Under the pieces are notes generated by a model, which worked only from the letters and a program-made list of their open reading frames with translations, searched no databases and was not told where the DNA came from. Below are positions 45,764 to 56,268 of a stretch of DNA of 64,000 bases, one piece after another. A program made the position numbers and the translations under genes. Location of the stretch: positions 248,001-312,000 of the forward strand of contig OZ037892.1 in assembly GCA_964035575.1 (NCBI GenBank). Direction: 5' to 3'. Position 1 is the stretch's first letter, and the number at the start of each line of letters is the position of its first letter. This DNA comes from Rhynchopus sp. YZ270_cl-10 (Eukaryota > Euglenozoa > Diplonemea > Diplonemida > Diplonemidae).

Positions 45764-46080
45764 TTGTATTGAAAAGGGGAATAAACACAAAAGGGGAATA
45801 AAAACAGAATAAAAACAATGTTACTCAGATGAATGTTTTGGGTCTCGCCTAAAACCTTTCCAAAAAAAACTGAAAGATAAAGGAAGACGTGGCATCGAGA
45901 GACACGGGGGGGAGAGGTTGCTTGCAAAGGGAAATGGTATGAATTTGACGAACGTGAGCAGGAATAAAAAAAATAGGGGGTAGTTATTGATGCAGGCACC
46001 TCTCAACTTTGGTGCTATACGGGGGGGAGGCGGGGTTTCACATCGTTTCTCAACTTTTCACACCCACATAGTTCTTACGC

Positions 46081-46117
46081 GCTATACGCGCCTATACGCG
46101 GGGTAAAAATCAGGTGG
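46081..46117. mobile_element. One end of a CCACCTG-family foldback element
   Basis: GCCTATACGCGGGGTAAAAA, TCAGGTGG matches the right end of the 18685-18788 element; the other end is missing. Confidence 0.55.
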
Positions 46118-47465
46118 TCGTTGTGAAAAGTCGTGAATAGGATTGAAATCCCTACTTTTCATAAAATTTTCAATCCCAAATTCACAACTTTTTTCACAAC
46201 GGGTGTGAAACGTTGTGAAAAGTTGTGAAACCTTGCCCCCCTTATAGAACCAGACTGACCTACATACAATACCAGCCCCGGATGAAAGCACAAAAATGAA
46301 AAAAAAAACGTGATTTAAAAAAAAAGACGCCTCAAATACAGGCAGGCAACATGAGGAAGTAGACGTACAAAACAAAACAAAAACAAAAACAAAAAATGAA
46401 AGCCTGAACGATGAAATATGCATCTCCATGTGCACACAGACAGGTTTCATTCTTCAAAATGACAAATTTGAAAAGAAAAAAACTATTTATTAAACGAAAA
46501 TCAGATAGCCTGATTTTCATTGAATACATGGTTCTCACGGGGAGAAGACCAAAATAGTCTGGAATTGTATTATGAATTGTCGTTTCACCTTGAGAGGAGA
46601 TTTTAAGAACAAGACAATTCAACATAGCCCCCAGGTCGTGATTTGTTTGAAACCATCAGTTTAGAGTTGATAGTGGGGAGGAAATGAAATAAAAGATTGA
46701 TGGATTTGAATATGCTTTAGGTTGCACACATATCTTAATCAAAATGGATGAGCAGGTGTTGCAGAGAGAAAAAAAAATGTTCCTCGCGCAGACAACGTGC
46801 ATCGATACGACTAGTTTGCTACCTTAATGCGCCACAAAACTGGAACCAAAAACTATACGGTGACCCTGTAAGGATCGTTAGGCCATGCTTTCACACCGAG
46901 GATCGGTACCGAAGATCATGTATCGAGCAAGCTTTTATCCTTAAGATAAGCCCTTGACAGATGCCATGACGTCATAACCCCTGTTATTTCCCTCCACCCC
47001 TCTTTGGAACCCGTAGCCCCATCACATCATTGACCAAACAGGGCCACCGTATAGGTGCAGTTTAGTAACGATTAATGGCCGTATATCACGTTCGCACCTT
47101 GCTTCGGACGATAAATTTTTCTCTGAAACAAAAAAAAAAAGAAAAGAAAGAAATAAAAAAAAACGGATAAATTTTGTCAAACAACCACATAACTATCTAA
47201 AATAATAAAAGGGGAGGGAAAAAAAAACATACCCTTTGTGAAGGAAATTAAGGCAGGGTGTTGTGGGAAAATAGAGTTAAAATTATTTTCGGAGAGAAAG
47301 AAAAGAAAAAGGAAAAAAAAAAAGAACACGGGCTATTTTGTTTTTGCTTCCCTTTTTTATTTGAGCGTTCCGACCCTGTTTGAATATTCAAAAGAGCGTG
47401 AAAAAGATATAATTTTAAAAAACCCCTCTTGGAAAGAAGAAATACGGGGGTGGTTTAAATGAGTT

Positions 47466-47536
47466 TTTTTTTTTTTTTTTTTTTTTTTTTGAAAACTTGG
47501 TTGTATTAGTGTAGCCACCCTAGAGTGTGCTCCACT
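47466..47536 (+). repeat. H4 repeat
   Basis: A long poly-T run, then GAAAACTTGGTTGTATTAGT, GTAGCCACCC and GTGCTCCACT. Confidence 0.55.
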
Positions 47537-48401
47537 ATTTTTTTTTTTTTATGAAATGAGGGGAAGAGAGGGGGAAGGGGAGAGGGGGGGGTTTGAAAAA
47601 GTTTGTAAAGTTTGTTTCAACTTTGTTTTTTATTTTTGTTCTTGTTTTTGCTACTCTGTTTGTTTTGTATTGCATTTCATTGTAGTACTTTGTAAGTTGA
47701 GAGATGAGGGGAAGAGAGGGGGAAGGGGAGAGGGGGAGAGAGCAAGCACTGCTTGTTTCCCCCACTCACTCACAACCATGGCAAAATCAACCAAAAAGGG
47801 TCTCTGCTCGTTTAAAAATTATGCACATTTTCCCTCTTTTTGATGTTGGTCAAATTCACACCTTTTTTCATCAAAAAACCACCACAAAATAAGATGTAGC
47901 GATTTTGTCTTTAAAAAAAAAAGGGTGTTTTGCAGATTTAGTAAAAAGTACTTTTTTCTTGATTTTGTTCTTCTGTAGCTGGAGACGACGGTAGTTTACC
48001 AAAAAAAAAAAAAAAATTTTTTTTTTGTTGGATAAGACAAGAAGGAGTCGATAATACAACTTCGAGCCAAAAAGCTTTTCATTTTCACACACATTTCCGC
48101 GCATATTTAGCATCAAAAAACAAAATTTAACAAAAATACCTATTGTCCATCATGTGGACAAGGTTCTACACTCAGTCAACGTCTTTTTGGGGGGTGTGCA
48201 AAAAAACGTACCTGAGACTCCCTACAGCATCGTACGGTTGCACTGCTGGGAAGATCACGCGGCTGACATCAAATATCTAATCATTGCTTTTCCTTTTTCA
48301 AAAAATTGTTTCAAAAAAGGAAAAAGAAAAAAAGGGGGGATACAACGTACAGTATAAAGAGCATTTGACAAACAAACGGTATGCACTCATTGTCGCCCCC
48401 T

Positions 48402-48458
48402 TTTTTTTTGAAAACTCGGTTGTTTTAGTGTAGACACCCGAAGATGAACTCCACTTTT
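48402..48458 (+). repeat. H4 repeat
   Basis: Poly-T, GAAAACTCGGTTGTTTTAGT, GTAGACACCCGAAG, ACTCCACTTTTC. A second, weaker unit (TTCGATTAGTGTAG) follows at about 48475. Confidence 0.55.
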
Positions 48459-48716
48459 CGCTTTATTTTGATAAATCTGTTCGATTAGTGTAGAGCGTTT
48501 GTGTCGTGTAAGACAGGCTCTCACTGTCTATTTTTTTTAGAAAAAGATAAAATCGGCTGTGAAACAAAAACGTCTCTAGGACGCTCACAAAAATGGGGGG
48601 AGAATGGGGTGGGGCGGGGATGGGTGGGGGAAAAAAAATTACTTCACTCTAACCCTATTCCATCTTGAAGCTGTGAAGATTTTGCCTATTTAAAAAAAAA
48701 AAACGCCAAAACATTT

Positions 48717-48753
48717 GAAGATGAATCTAAGCCTCTCTGCGCTTAGTTACCTT
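48717..48753 (+). repeat. H1 hairpin repeat
   Basis: GAAGATGAATCTAAGCCTCT, CTGCGCTTAGTTACCTT; the stem pairs well. Confidence 0.7.
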
Positions 48754-49289
48754 GGAAAAAAAAAAGCTGGTTTTGCGAAACGATCGCTGGACTCTGGACA
48801 CTCAACCATTCAAAATTTTTTTTATAAATGCACGCAGCGGGGTTGCTGCAAATACACAATAGCTTCTTTGAATGTCCTCATTTCGCCTTCTGCTTTTTTT
48901 TCATGATTCTCAAAAGATCCGATTCCCTGAAATTAGTCACCACAAAAAAAAGAAAGAAAAGATGCAAATAAATGTCTGGTTTGCTGTTTAAAAAGGAACA
49001 TCATTTTACATAATCCTGCATAAGGTGTTACTGTCAGATAAGTAAAATGCAAGAAAAAAATGCTGCATTCGCATGCACAAACTGTGGGGGAAAAAATCCA
49101 AAATAAAATTGAAGTCGTTTGAAGCCGGCGTTGGTTACATTGGTGTGATCGGAGTGCAAGTCTTTACAAAGTCTTTACGGTGTACCATGCTACCTTCGAC
49201 CACACCATACATTGAGAAAAAGAAGAAAAAATAAAAAGAAAAAATTGAAAAAGATGAACGCGCCTCTCGTACAACGCGCATTGAGAAGA

Positions 49290-49396
49290 AAGTGAAGTAG
49301 TGCAAAACGCCTCTGGGACGCAGGCACTGACACTCCGCGGGGTTTGAAAATGTTTTTTGTATGTTTTGAAAGTGCTTATCGAACCCCCCCGGAGTG
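49290..49396 (+). repeat. H3 repeat interrupted in its loop
   Basis: GAAGTAGTGCAAAACGCCTC, TGGGACGCAGGCACTGACAC, TCCGCGGGGTT; an insertion of about 33 bp (TGAAAATG...GAAAGTGCT) splits the copy exactly at the hairpin loop before TATCGAACCCC, GGAGTGG. Confidence 0.6.
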
Positions 49397-50721
49397 GACC
49401 ACGGAAGGGGAAGGGGGAGAAAAAAATGAGGGACGGGGCTCAATCTAAAACAAAAAGAATAGTTACCTGTCAGACACCTCATTCCTAGAGTGTGGCAGAG
49501 GTGTGTGATGCAGAAAAAAAGAAGAGTTATTGTTTTTGAGATCATTAAAAAATTGAAGTTGTTGATGCAGGCACCTCCGACTGACCCACTGTACGATGCC
49601 AGCCATCGGATGAAAGCATAAGACAAAAGGGGGAGAGATACTAAAGTCTCTCTGTGTTTTGGTCACCTTGGGGAAATATGGTTGGAAAGTCTTGGTTGAC
49701 TGCTTGCGCAATCTCGAAAAAAGAAAAAAAAAAAAATGGAACAAAAATAAACGGGGAAAAAAAAATAAAGGGAGGGTGGGGATGTATCTCGCGCCACCTC
49801 TCCCATGTGTTTTGTTTTTCTTAGTTCGTATTTGCCTTCAACGACAGATATGCGGCACACAGTGACCAGAATTGAGAATGCATCTTTTGTTTTTTCCACA
49901 TTCTGAATCTTTTGATCAATGGTATTTTGCAAAGTCTGCTTCATGTGAGGCAAAAACGCCAAAAAAAAAGGTAAAAAATAAATAAAATGCACAACCCAAA
50001 TTAAAGATGATTTGCAAAAATACAAAAAAAAAAAAAAATCCCTCTGAACAGTGTGCTAAAAATTGTCACAGAGGGGGGACAACTTCATACGGTTTCTTTT
50101 AGTGAAAAAGATGAAGAACAAGAAAGGGTTGGCGGTTGTGTCGTTCATGTTTTCGTATGATCCCCCTCCGCTAAAATGTTTGTGTTCTAAAAGGTATCGT
50201 TATCCCTCCAATCCTGGTTTCTTGGATTGTTGGGGGGGAAGGTGTTCAAAAAAAACAAAAATTAAAAAAAATAAGCCAGAAAAGGAAAAAAAAGGAAAGA
50301 AGGTTGGTAAGACTGTCGTACCCTCGATAGCATCACTTAATCATCTGCACACAACGGTGCTGAAAAAAAAAAGGGGGGGGAAAGAGGATTGTGGGATCGT
50401 AAGATGAAGAAAAGTGCTTAGTCTGATTAGAACCTTCAATGGAGTTGAAGCTTAGATGAAGGTCGTTCTGTTGGTTCGCCGAATAGTTTTCTACCGTAAA
50501 TGTAAATATGTTGGAACGTAATAATGAACTGCCCGAAAAAAACGCTCGTTCGTTCCAACATATTTTCATTTACACTATTCGACCCCCCCACCCCTAGTAT
50601 ACAAAAAAGACCAAAAAAGAATGCAGTTACTGAGTATAGACCTCCCTGTCAGACAATCGCCTAAGAACCCATTTGGTCTGTACTCAATGTTGGCCGAAGC
50701 TTTTGTACGGAAGGTGGGGGG

Positions 50722-50790
50722 GTTTTTTTTTTTGCTAAATTGTTGGAATAGTGTAGTTTAGTGCCGCCTGTGCAAGCACCACTTTCCATT
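50722..50790 (+). repeat. H4 repeat
   Basis: Poly-T, GCTAAATTGTTGGAATAGTG, TAG, GTGCAAGCACCACTTTCC. Preceded by CAATCGCCTAAGAACCC and TACTCAATGTTGGCC motifs, which also occur near 63302 and 12810. Confidence 0.55.
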
Positions 50791-52535
50791 TTTTTTTTTT
50801 TTTTGTTTCATTTTTTGTTTTTCTATTTTTCTGTCTTTTTTTTTGAATATCTCCCCTCATTTCCTTTTACTTAGAAGAGGATAAAGGGGATTAGCCATAT
50901 TGCATGCATAATTTCAGCATGACAATATTTTGAAATCCATTCAAAAAAGAAAGAAAAAAATGCACATGAATCTACCTCTCTCATACACAGGAATGACCAA
51001 CAAAAAAAAAACACAATGGAGGCACACTACACATTGTACAAACTTCTCATCTTTTTGCAGTCTCTCCCTCGCGTGTCGTGTCGTTTTTTAAGAAAAGACT
51101 GGATGTGCACCATTTGAGGAGGGCTGGGCAGTCTTCACTGTCCAGTGTGTGTCACGCTTAGGAGAAGTTTTTTTTTTTAAACAGCACGTTTACTTTTTGC
51201 TAAAGAATCGTTTAAGCATAACGGAAAGACCCCGGACAATAATGGGATTGAGAAACAGATAGATGACGGGGTAAAAAAGAGACGATGAAAATGCAAAAAC
51301 AAAAAACAAAAAAAATCCCCCCGTACATCGGCGGACACATCGGGGGGTACTGGAGTTTGAAAAAAGAGTGCCATAAACACTTAGTTATCTTCAAAAGAGT
51401 TTTGGAAGAGAAAAAAAAATTGAAATATTGAAAGGTGTATTGGTATTGTTACCTTTCAGTGCAAAAAAGGAGTTGGTTGAATATGTCATATGCATACACA
51501 AAACAAAACAAAAAAAATATATTGGTACTCCTGATAACCCCATTTTGCGTACTTGTTGCGCACTTTGTGCACGAAAAAAAAAAAAAAAAAAATACAGGAA
51601 TACCCTATATTGCGTACTTGTTGCGTACTTGGTATTTTTTATTTTAGGAGCACCAAATATGTTTTTTTTTTGAAGGAGGTTAATGAGGTTTTGAAGGAAA
51701 CGGTCTACAGAAAGAAGACTAAAAACAAATCAGGAAAAAAAAAAAGTTGCGTTCAGTGCAACACTATACAGCATAACCTTAATCTCTTAAGGACAGGAAG
51801 GGAGAAAGACATGGGGGGAGTTTTGGAGAGGTAAATAAGTATTTGTTTTTTGCTTTTTTTTTTTTTGGTGTGGTGATAAAGTTTTTAAAAAAGACAACTG
51901 TAAAATGAATATCTAGCTTAGGTAACTGTGTTTTAGCTTAGTTGTTTAGATGGAGGTGAGAACAATATTTTTTTGCTTGGTAAAATAAAGCCGGAACTGG
52001 TCAGTCATACCGGACCGAGCTTTTTTTTTTTTCCATGACGAAAAATTATCTGTCCCCTTCACCATCTTCGCTAATGGATGCAACGTAGAGAAAAGTTGTT
52101 ACGATTATCCAAAAAGCCTCGTACGTTTTCGTCATTTTTTTTCGAAGGGAAAAAAACTACTCAAAGAAACAAAACAAAACAAAAAAAAAACTTTTTACAA
52201 AGAAACAAAACCCCAAATACAAAAAGTACAGCGACTTTTAATAATTTTATAAAAACAAAAATGAATTTTGATAGATTTTACAACAGAACTGAAACAGATT
52301 CACATACTTTTTTTTTTTTCAATTCAAGAGAACAGAAAAAAAAACGAACATGAAATATTTTTATTATATGGGGTTATTTGAGCAATGAGCTGGGGAGGTT
52401 TTATACCCTTGGAACAACGAAAGAAATACAAGATGAATGTGTCTATTTCACACATATTTAGCAAAAAGGGAAAAGGCGTTCAAAAGGAGAATCTGGAAAA
52501 AGATGAAACATGCGTCCCACTCATACGCACACATC

Positions 52536-52607
52536 AAAGCGAAGTAGTGCAAAACGCCTCTCTGGGACGCAGGCATTTGACACTCCGCGGGGTTATCGAA
52601 CCCCGAA
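52536..52607 (+). repeat. H3 repeat (tRNA-T-arm-like hairpin)
   Basis: GCGAAGTAGTGCAAAACGCC, TCTCTGGGACGCAGGCATTT, GACACTCCGCGGGGTTATCG, AACCCCG. It sits directly between an H2-like copy (52502-52535) and an H1 copy (52610-52655), showing the H2-H3-H1 order in one place. Confidence 0.7.
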
Positions 52608-52609
52608 AG

Positions 52610-52655
52610 AAAGGTTTATAAGATGAACCCAAGTCTCTTCTCTGCTTGGTCATCT
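52610..52655 (+). repeat. H1 hairpin repeat
   Basis: AAGGTTTATAAGATGAACCC, AAGTCTCTTCTCTGCTTGGT, CATCT; it immediately follows an H3 copy. Confidence 0.72.
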
Positions 52656-52698
52656 AATATAAAGTATATGGAATAGGCAAAGTCAGCGGGGGGGGGCA

Positions 52699-52805
52699 CA
52701 CGACGGTGAGGTAAATAACTTTGACTTGTGGTTTTATTTTGCGGTTTCACCAGGTTGTAAGCCAACGGTGAAACCACAAGTCAAGTCATTTACTTCATTG
52801 TCGTG
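52699..52805. mobile_element. Foldback MITE, CACGACG family
   Basis: A 107-bp near-palindrome with ends CACGACGGTGAGGTAAATAA and the mirrored TCATTTACTTCATTGTCGTG. The flanks are CA on both sides. The centre TTGTAAGCCAACGGTGAAAC is shared with the 29020 copy. Confidence 0.68.
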
Positions 52806-54431
52806 CAATTTGATGGGTGGAGGGGGGGGGCTTGAGCAGGGACATGTGGGAGTGGGAAGTGGTGGAAGTTGAATGAGCTGTAGTGGAGGAACAGAGACCC
52901 CAATGACTAGAGGGGGGAGAAGGGGGGTGGAGGGGGTGGAAGGGAGGAGGGAGGTGGGGAGAAAAACAAATTTGAATTGAAATGAAATGAAATGGATGGC
53001 ATTACGTCTCAACATAATGCAACAAAAAAAAGGGCACCTAAAAATTCCCAAAAGAAAGCTTTCTTCTGAAAAAAAGGTGGTAAAAAAAAAAATGGGTGGG
53101 GTAAAAAAAAATGGGGATACTGGGAATACGGAATTTCTCTACTCGAGAGAGTGGGGTATGGGGGTATGGGGGTAAAAACAAAATAACAGAATTTTTTTTC
53201 AAATAAAAACGAAAAAATGAAAAAAGGGCACAGCACAAAGGGGGCGGAAGAGTTTCAGTAACGGCTTCTGCCAAAGATAAAATAAGCCTTTTGTTGGCTT
53301 GTCAATTTTCTTTTTTTCTATTTTTGGTAGATTTTCTCTCTTTTTTTTCACAGTTTCTTTGGAGCAATATTTAAGTGGGAACCACCAAAAAAGAATGAAC
53401 ATGGAAAGGGGACCCCATGGTGTCAGGATCAGCAACCAACTCTCCAATTAAGCTATTTCTTCACCGAGTGGGGGAGGGGGCTCTTCTTGGCCGGGTGGAG
53501 GCCACCTGAACCAACCGCCCACATTCTTAGCATCACCTACACGAAGAACTCTAATTTGTATCGGGACTGGTTGTGAACAAACACAGGAGGGGTTTGGCCA
53601 TGTTTCTTTTCTTTATGTTGTGGCAAACAAAAACTGCGTTGTGTGTTTGTTTTGTTTTTTTTTGCTTTTGTTCCCATCCCAGACTTCAGGGTTGCACTCA
53701 GAACCCAGCCCGCAGGCACATCGCAGAGTATTCGTCGCCAGTCAGCTGTGTTTTGTGTTTTAATTTTTTTTGCATTTGAAATCAATTAATGGGTAATTCC
53801 TCCCCCCTCCCTCTCTTCAGGGGGGTCTTTTTTTCCTTTGCATCCTGCGGCACTCTTCGTCTACAGTTTTTCAGGGGTGGCTCTAAGTTGAGCCAAAAAC
53901 CCCGATTTTGGCCGAGGTGCCAATGACTTTTTTCTGTACAAATGCCACACGTAAAAAACCCCCGGAAACCCATTCCGAGCTTTCCGGTCGGTACGTTGGC
54001 GGGGCATCTCCCCGCATATTTTTGAGAGAGGTTTTTCGGGGGTGGGGGTTGAAGAAGGGGAAAAATGAGTCAAATAGGAGAAGGGGCGGTTGTGAACTAT
54101 CCCGTCCCCAGGCCTCTCCGGGTGGGTCGGGGTGTGCAAGCAAAGTTAAAGCAAAGGGGTGGGGGTGAGGAAAAGAAAAGTATGGTCAAAAGTGACGTAA
54201 GGACACCACTAAGCGGTGCACAGAAAGGGAAGATTCCCTTGCGTATGAACTAGGGAGGGAGGGGATGGGAAACCAAGACTAATTAACGCAAATACGAAAC
54301 AGAACTGATTCCTGGCGAAGCCACGGTACGCAACATTTCTAAAAAAATGTTGACATCAAATGGCACTGTCGTTGGTCATTATCGTCAGTTCCCGTAAATG
54401 TTACTTCCATATTTTGCTGAACGAAAGTTTT

Positions 54432-54625
54432 GGCGAAGCCACGGTACGCAACATTTCAAAATATTGTGCTTAAAATTGCACATTTTACAGCCAAACTATG
54501 TCATGGGTGGCTTGCAATCTTGCGCCGCAGGCGCACGGTACGCTACTTTTTTCCTTTCGCCATGCTGCATGCTTCCTTTTCCTTCGGCGTTTGACCAATT
54601 GGGTCGCGTTCTGGCTGTGACGGGG
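54432..54625 (+). repeat. Dispersed module shared with 34938-35127
   Basis: Same blocks and order as the copy at 34938. A partial third copy (GGCGAAGCCACGGTACGCAA) precedes it at 54313. Confidence 0.7.
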
Positions 54626-54804
54626 TCGCTTTGTTCACCCCACCCCCCACCTCCCATGTGGCAAAAGTCCAGAAAAAATATTTTGCCTGTGGCATTTGTA
54701 CAGAAAAAATATTTTTTTTACGTGTGGCATTTGTACAGAAAAAAAGTGTGTTTTCGGAGGGGTGCCATGGGCCCATGGACTTAGAAAAGGCCCTGCAGTT
54801 TTTC

Positions 54805-54840
<36 letters not shown>

Positions 54841-54903
54841 AGAACTTGAAAGATATGTCTCTCATACACATTCGACAATCTCCATTCTCCAAACCCTCCA
54901 CTC

Positions 54904-56268
54904 TCACTTTTCAACCCTCCCCCTTTTCCTCCATACCGATCCATCCCCATGCGGGAATGGGAGCGAACGTCCCGGCGGGCACCCAAGCTCCTCTGCGTCG
55001 TTGTGGGAGAAGAGGATGGCACGGCGCTGCTTGCGGGTCAGGCCTTCTGGGTACAGAGTACCGAGGTGGACGAAGGCTTGCGAAGGCGGCATGCCACCGA
55101 GCGGCGGCGGCCCTCCACCACCACCTGCAGCGCTGCCAGCCCCATGCGACACACCCACACTCGCAGCAGGCACCGCCGCGGCAGCGGCACCCTGCACATC
55201 CTCCGCTGCTACCCCACGCCTTCTCTTTGACCTCTCCTGGTCTCTCTTCGCTGCCGGCGGGACTGGAGAGTGCAGCGTCACTGCCGCTGCCACAACAGGC
55301 ACATTAACAGGAGTGGTCGGCACCCTAGCACGCACCTCAGGAGACGGTGGCGCAGAGGAAACGGGAGAAGGCGGGACCGATACGGAGGTCAAGGTGAGGG
55401 CGTGCTTTGGGATGAACTCTTCCTTTCCACTGTCGGTGTGGCGGCGGCGGTGGCCTGGTCCTGGTCTGCCCTTAGGTTGCTGTCCAACCTGCGATCCCAT
55501 CATGATGCTAACCCGCTTCTTGCCAACAAAGGAGCTGAGACGTGCCATGTCTTCACGCTTTTCGGTTTTCTCTACCCGTTTTGTCGCCTCGCCTTCCTCC
55601 TCCTGGGGGACGTGAGGGGCGGAGGTAGACCTTCTGCGCGCTTTGTTCGGGTTTTCGACACATTCGCGCACGACACCTCTGCTCAACGAACTGCTGTAGG
55701 CGGCCTCATTGCAGGCCCACGTTGCTGAGGCGCGGAGGCCATCTCCTTTGGAAAGAAGTGACTCGAGAAAGTCTTTTACCTCAGCGTTTTGCTCCTTGAG
55801 CCAGAGGAATGCGTTGTGTGTTCCGGGGGCGCTGGCAGAGAAGGAAACCCCGGTGATGAGAGAGGCGTGGGGAAACTGGCCGCCAAGAACGGCAAGGCAG
55901 AGGTCGAGCCATTGTTTGAAGCCGTCGTTTGTGGTGCTGCATTCGAGCTTCAAGCGGCCCCCGGTACGGTGCGCAGGGTCCTCCCATACTGGGCGTACAC
56001 TACCAACGCAAATGTGGAGAGAGCTGCCTGGACACATCTTCGACAGAGGCAGGCCATTGAAGTACCCCCAGTACTCCTTCATGCACCGCACCGTCCCCAC
56101 CTCCTTCAGAACCTGCACAGATCCTCCGACAGCAGCGGCGTCGCGCTTTGCTGTCCACATATCGACCCAGAACACCCACTCCCGTGGAAAGGCATCTCCC
56201 CTAACGGTCTTCAATAACGCAGGGTGAACCAACATATCCTGTGGGGACATGGTCAGCACCGTCTCCAT
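54904..56268 (-). CDS. Divergent eIF4E-like cap-binding protein with long C-terminal extension
   Basis: Single-exon, 454 codons; ATG at 56268 in a CCATGG context. Residues ~28-160 follow the eIF4E order: REWVFWVDMW (the WxxW start), TVRCMKEYWGYFNGL (W67 equals human W73, which contacts eIF4G/4E-BP), GSVRPVWEDPAHRTGG (W95 equals the cap-stacking W102, with the acidic E96), DGFKQWLDLCLAVLGGQF, and FLWL (W156 equals W166). By alignment the first cap-stacking Trp (human W56) falls on Ser50, so cap binding may be weak, of a class-III type, or use W38 instead. The C-terminal ~250 residues are basic, Ser/Pro/Ala-rich and probably disordered, ending in PEGLTRKQRRAILFSHNDAE. It is probably an mRNA cap-binding regulator rather than the main eIF4E. 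Its upstream region duplicates that of the S-adenosylhomocysteinase gene. Confidence 0.8.
   Translation of the reverse strand: METVLTMSPQDMLVHPALLKTVRGDAFPREWVFWVDMWTAKRDAAAVGGSVQVLKEVGTVRCMKEYWGYFNGLPLSKMCPGSSLHICVGSVRPVWEDPAHRTGGRLKLECSTTNDGFKQWLDLCLAVLGGQFPHASLITGVSFSASAPGTHNAFLWLKEQNAEVKDFLESLLSKGDGLRASATWACNEAAYSSSLSRGVVRECVENPNKARRRSTSAPHVPQEEEGEATKRVEKTEKREDMARLSSFVGKKRVSIMMGSQVGQQPKGRPGPGHRRRHTDSGKEEFIPKHALTLTSVSVPPSPVSSAPPSPEVRARVPTTPVNVPVVAAAVTLHSPVPPAAKRDQERSKRRRGVAAEDVQGAAAAAVPAASVGVSHGAGSAAGGGGGPPPLGGMPPSQAFVHLGTLYPEGLTRKQRRAILFSHNDAEELGCPPGRSLPFPHGDGSVWRKRGRVEK

Larger units (their letters stand above)
43092..54903. other. 11.8-kb gene-free, repeat-rich region
   Basis: No convincing gene on either strand. 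It contains foldback elements (45423-45598, 52699-52805), H1 copies (45719-45763, 48717-48753, 52610-52655), H3 copies (49290-49396, 52536-52607), H4 copies (47466-47536, 48402-48458, 50722-50790), long A or T runs (for example 47466-47490 and 54808-54838) and the dispersed module at 54432-54625. A GGCATTTGTACAGAAAAAA motif occurs at 54687-54745 (twice) and inverted near 53930-53955. Confidence 0.6.

Noticed and set aside
28553-52607. H3 copies as true tRNA genes
   Set aside because: Only a T-arm-like hairpin is present; there is no acceptor stem, anticodon arm or internal promoter spacing that would make a tRNA.
54808-54838. Long A run (with similar runs at 40800 and 47466) as evidence of processed retrocopies
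   Set aside because: No gene-derived sequence precedes the run and homopolymers are common throughout the spacers.
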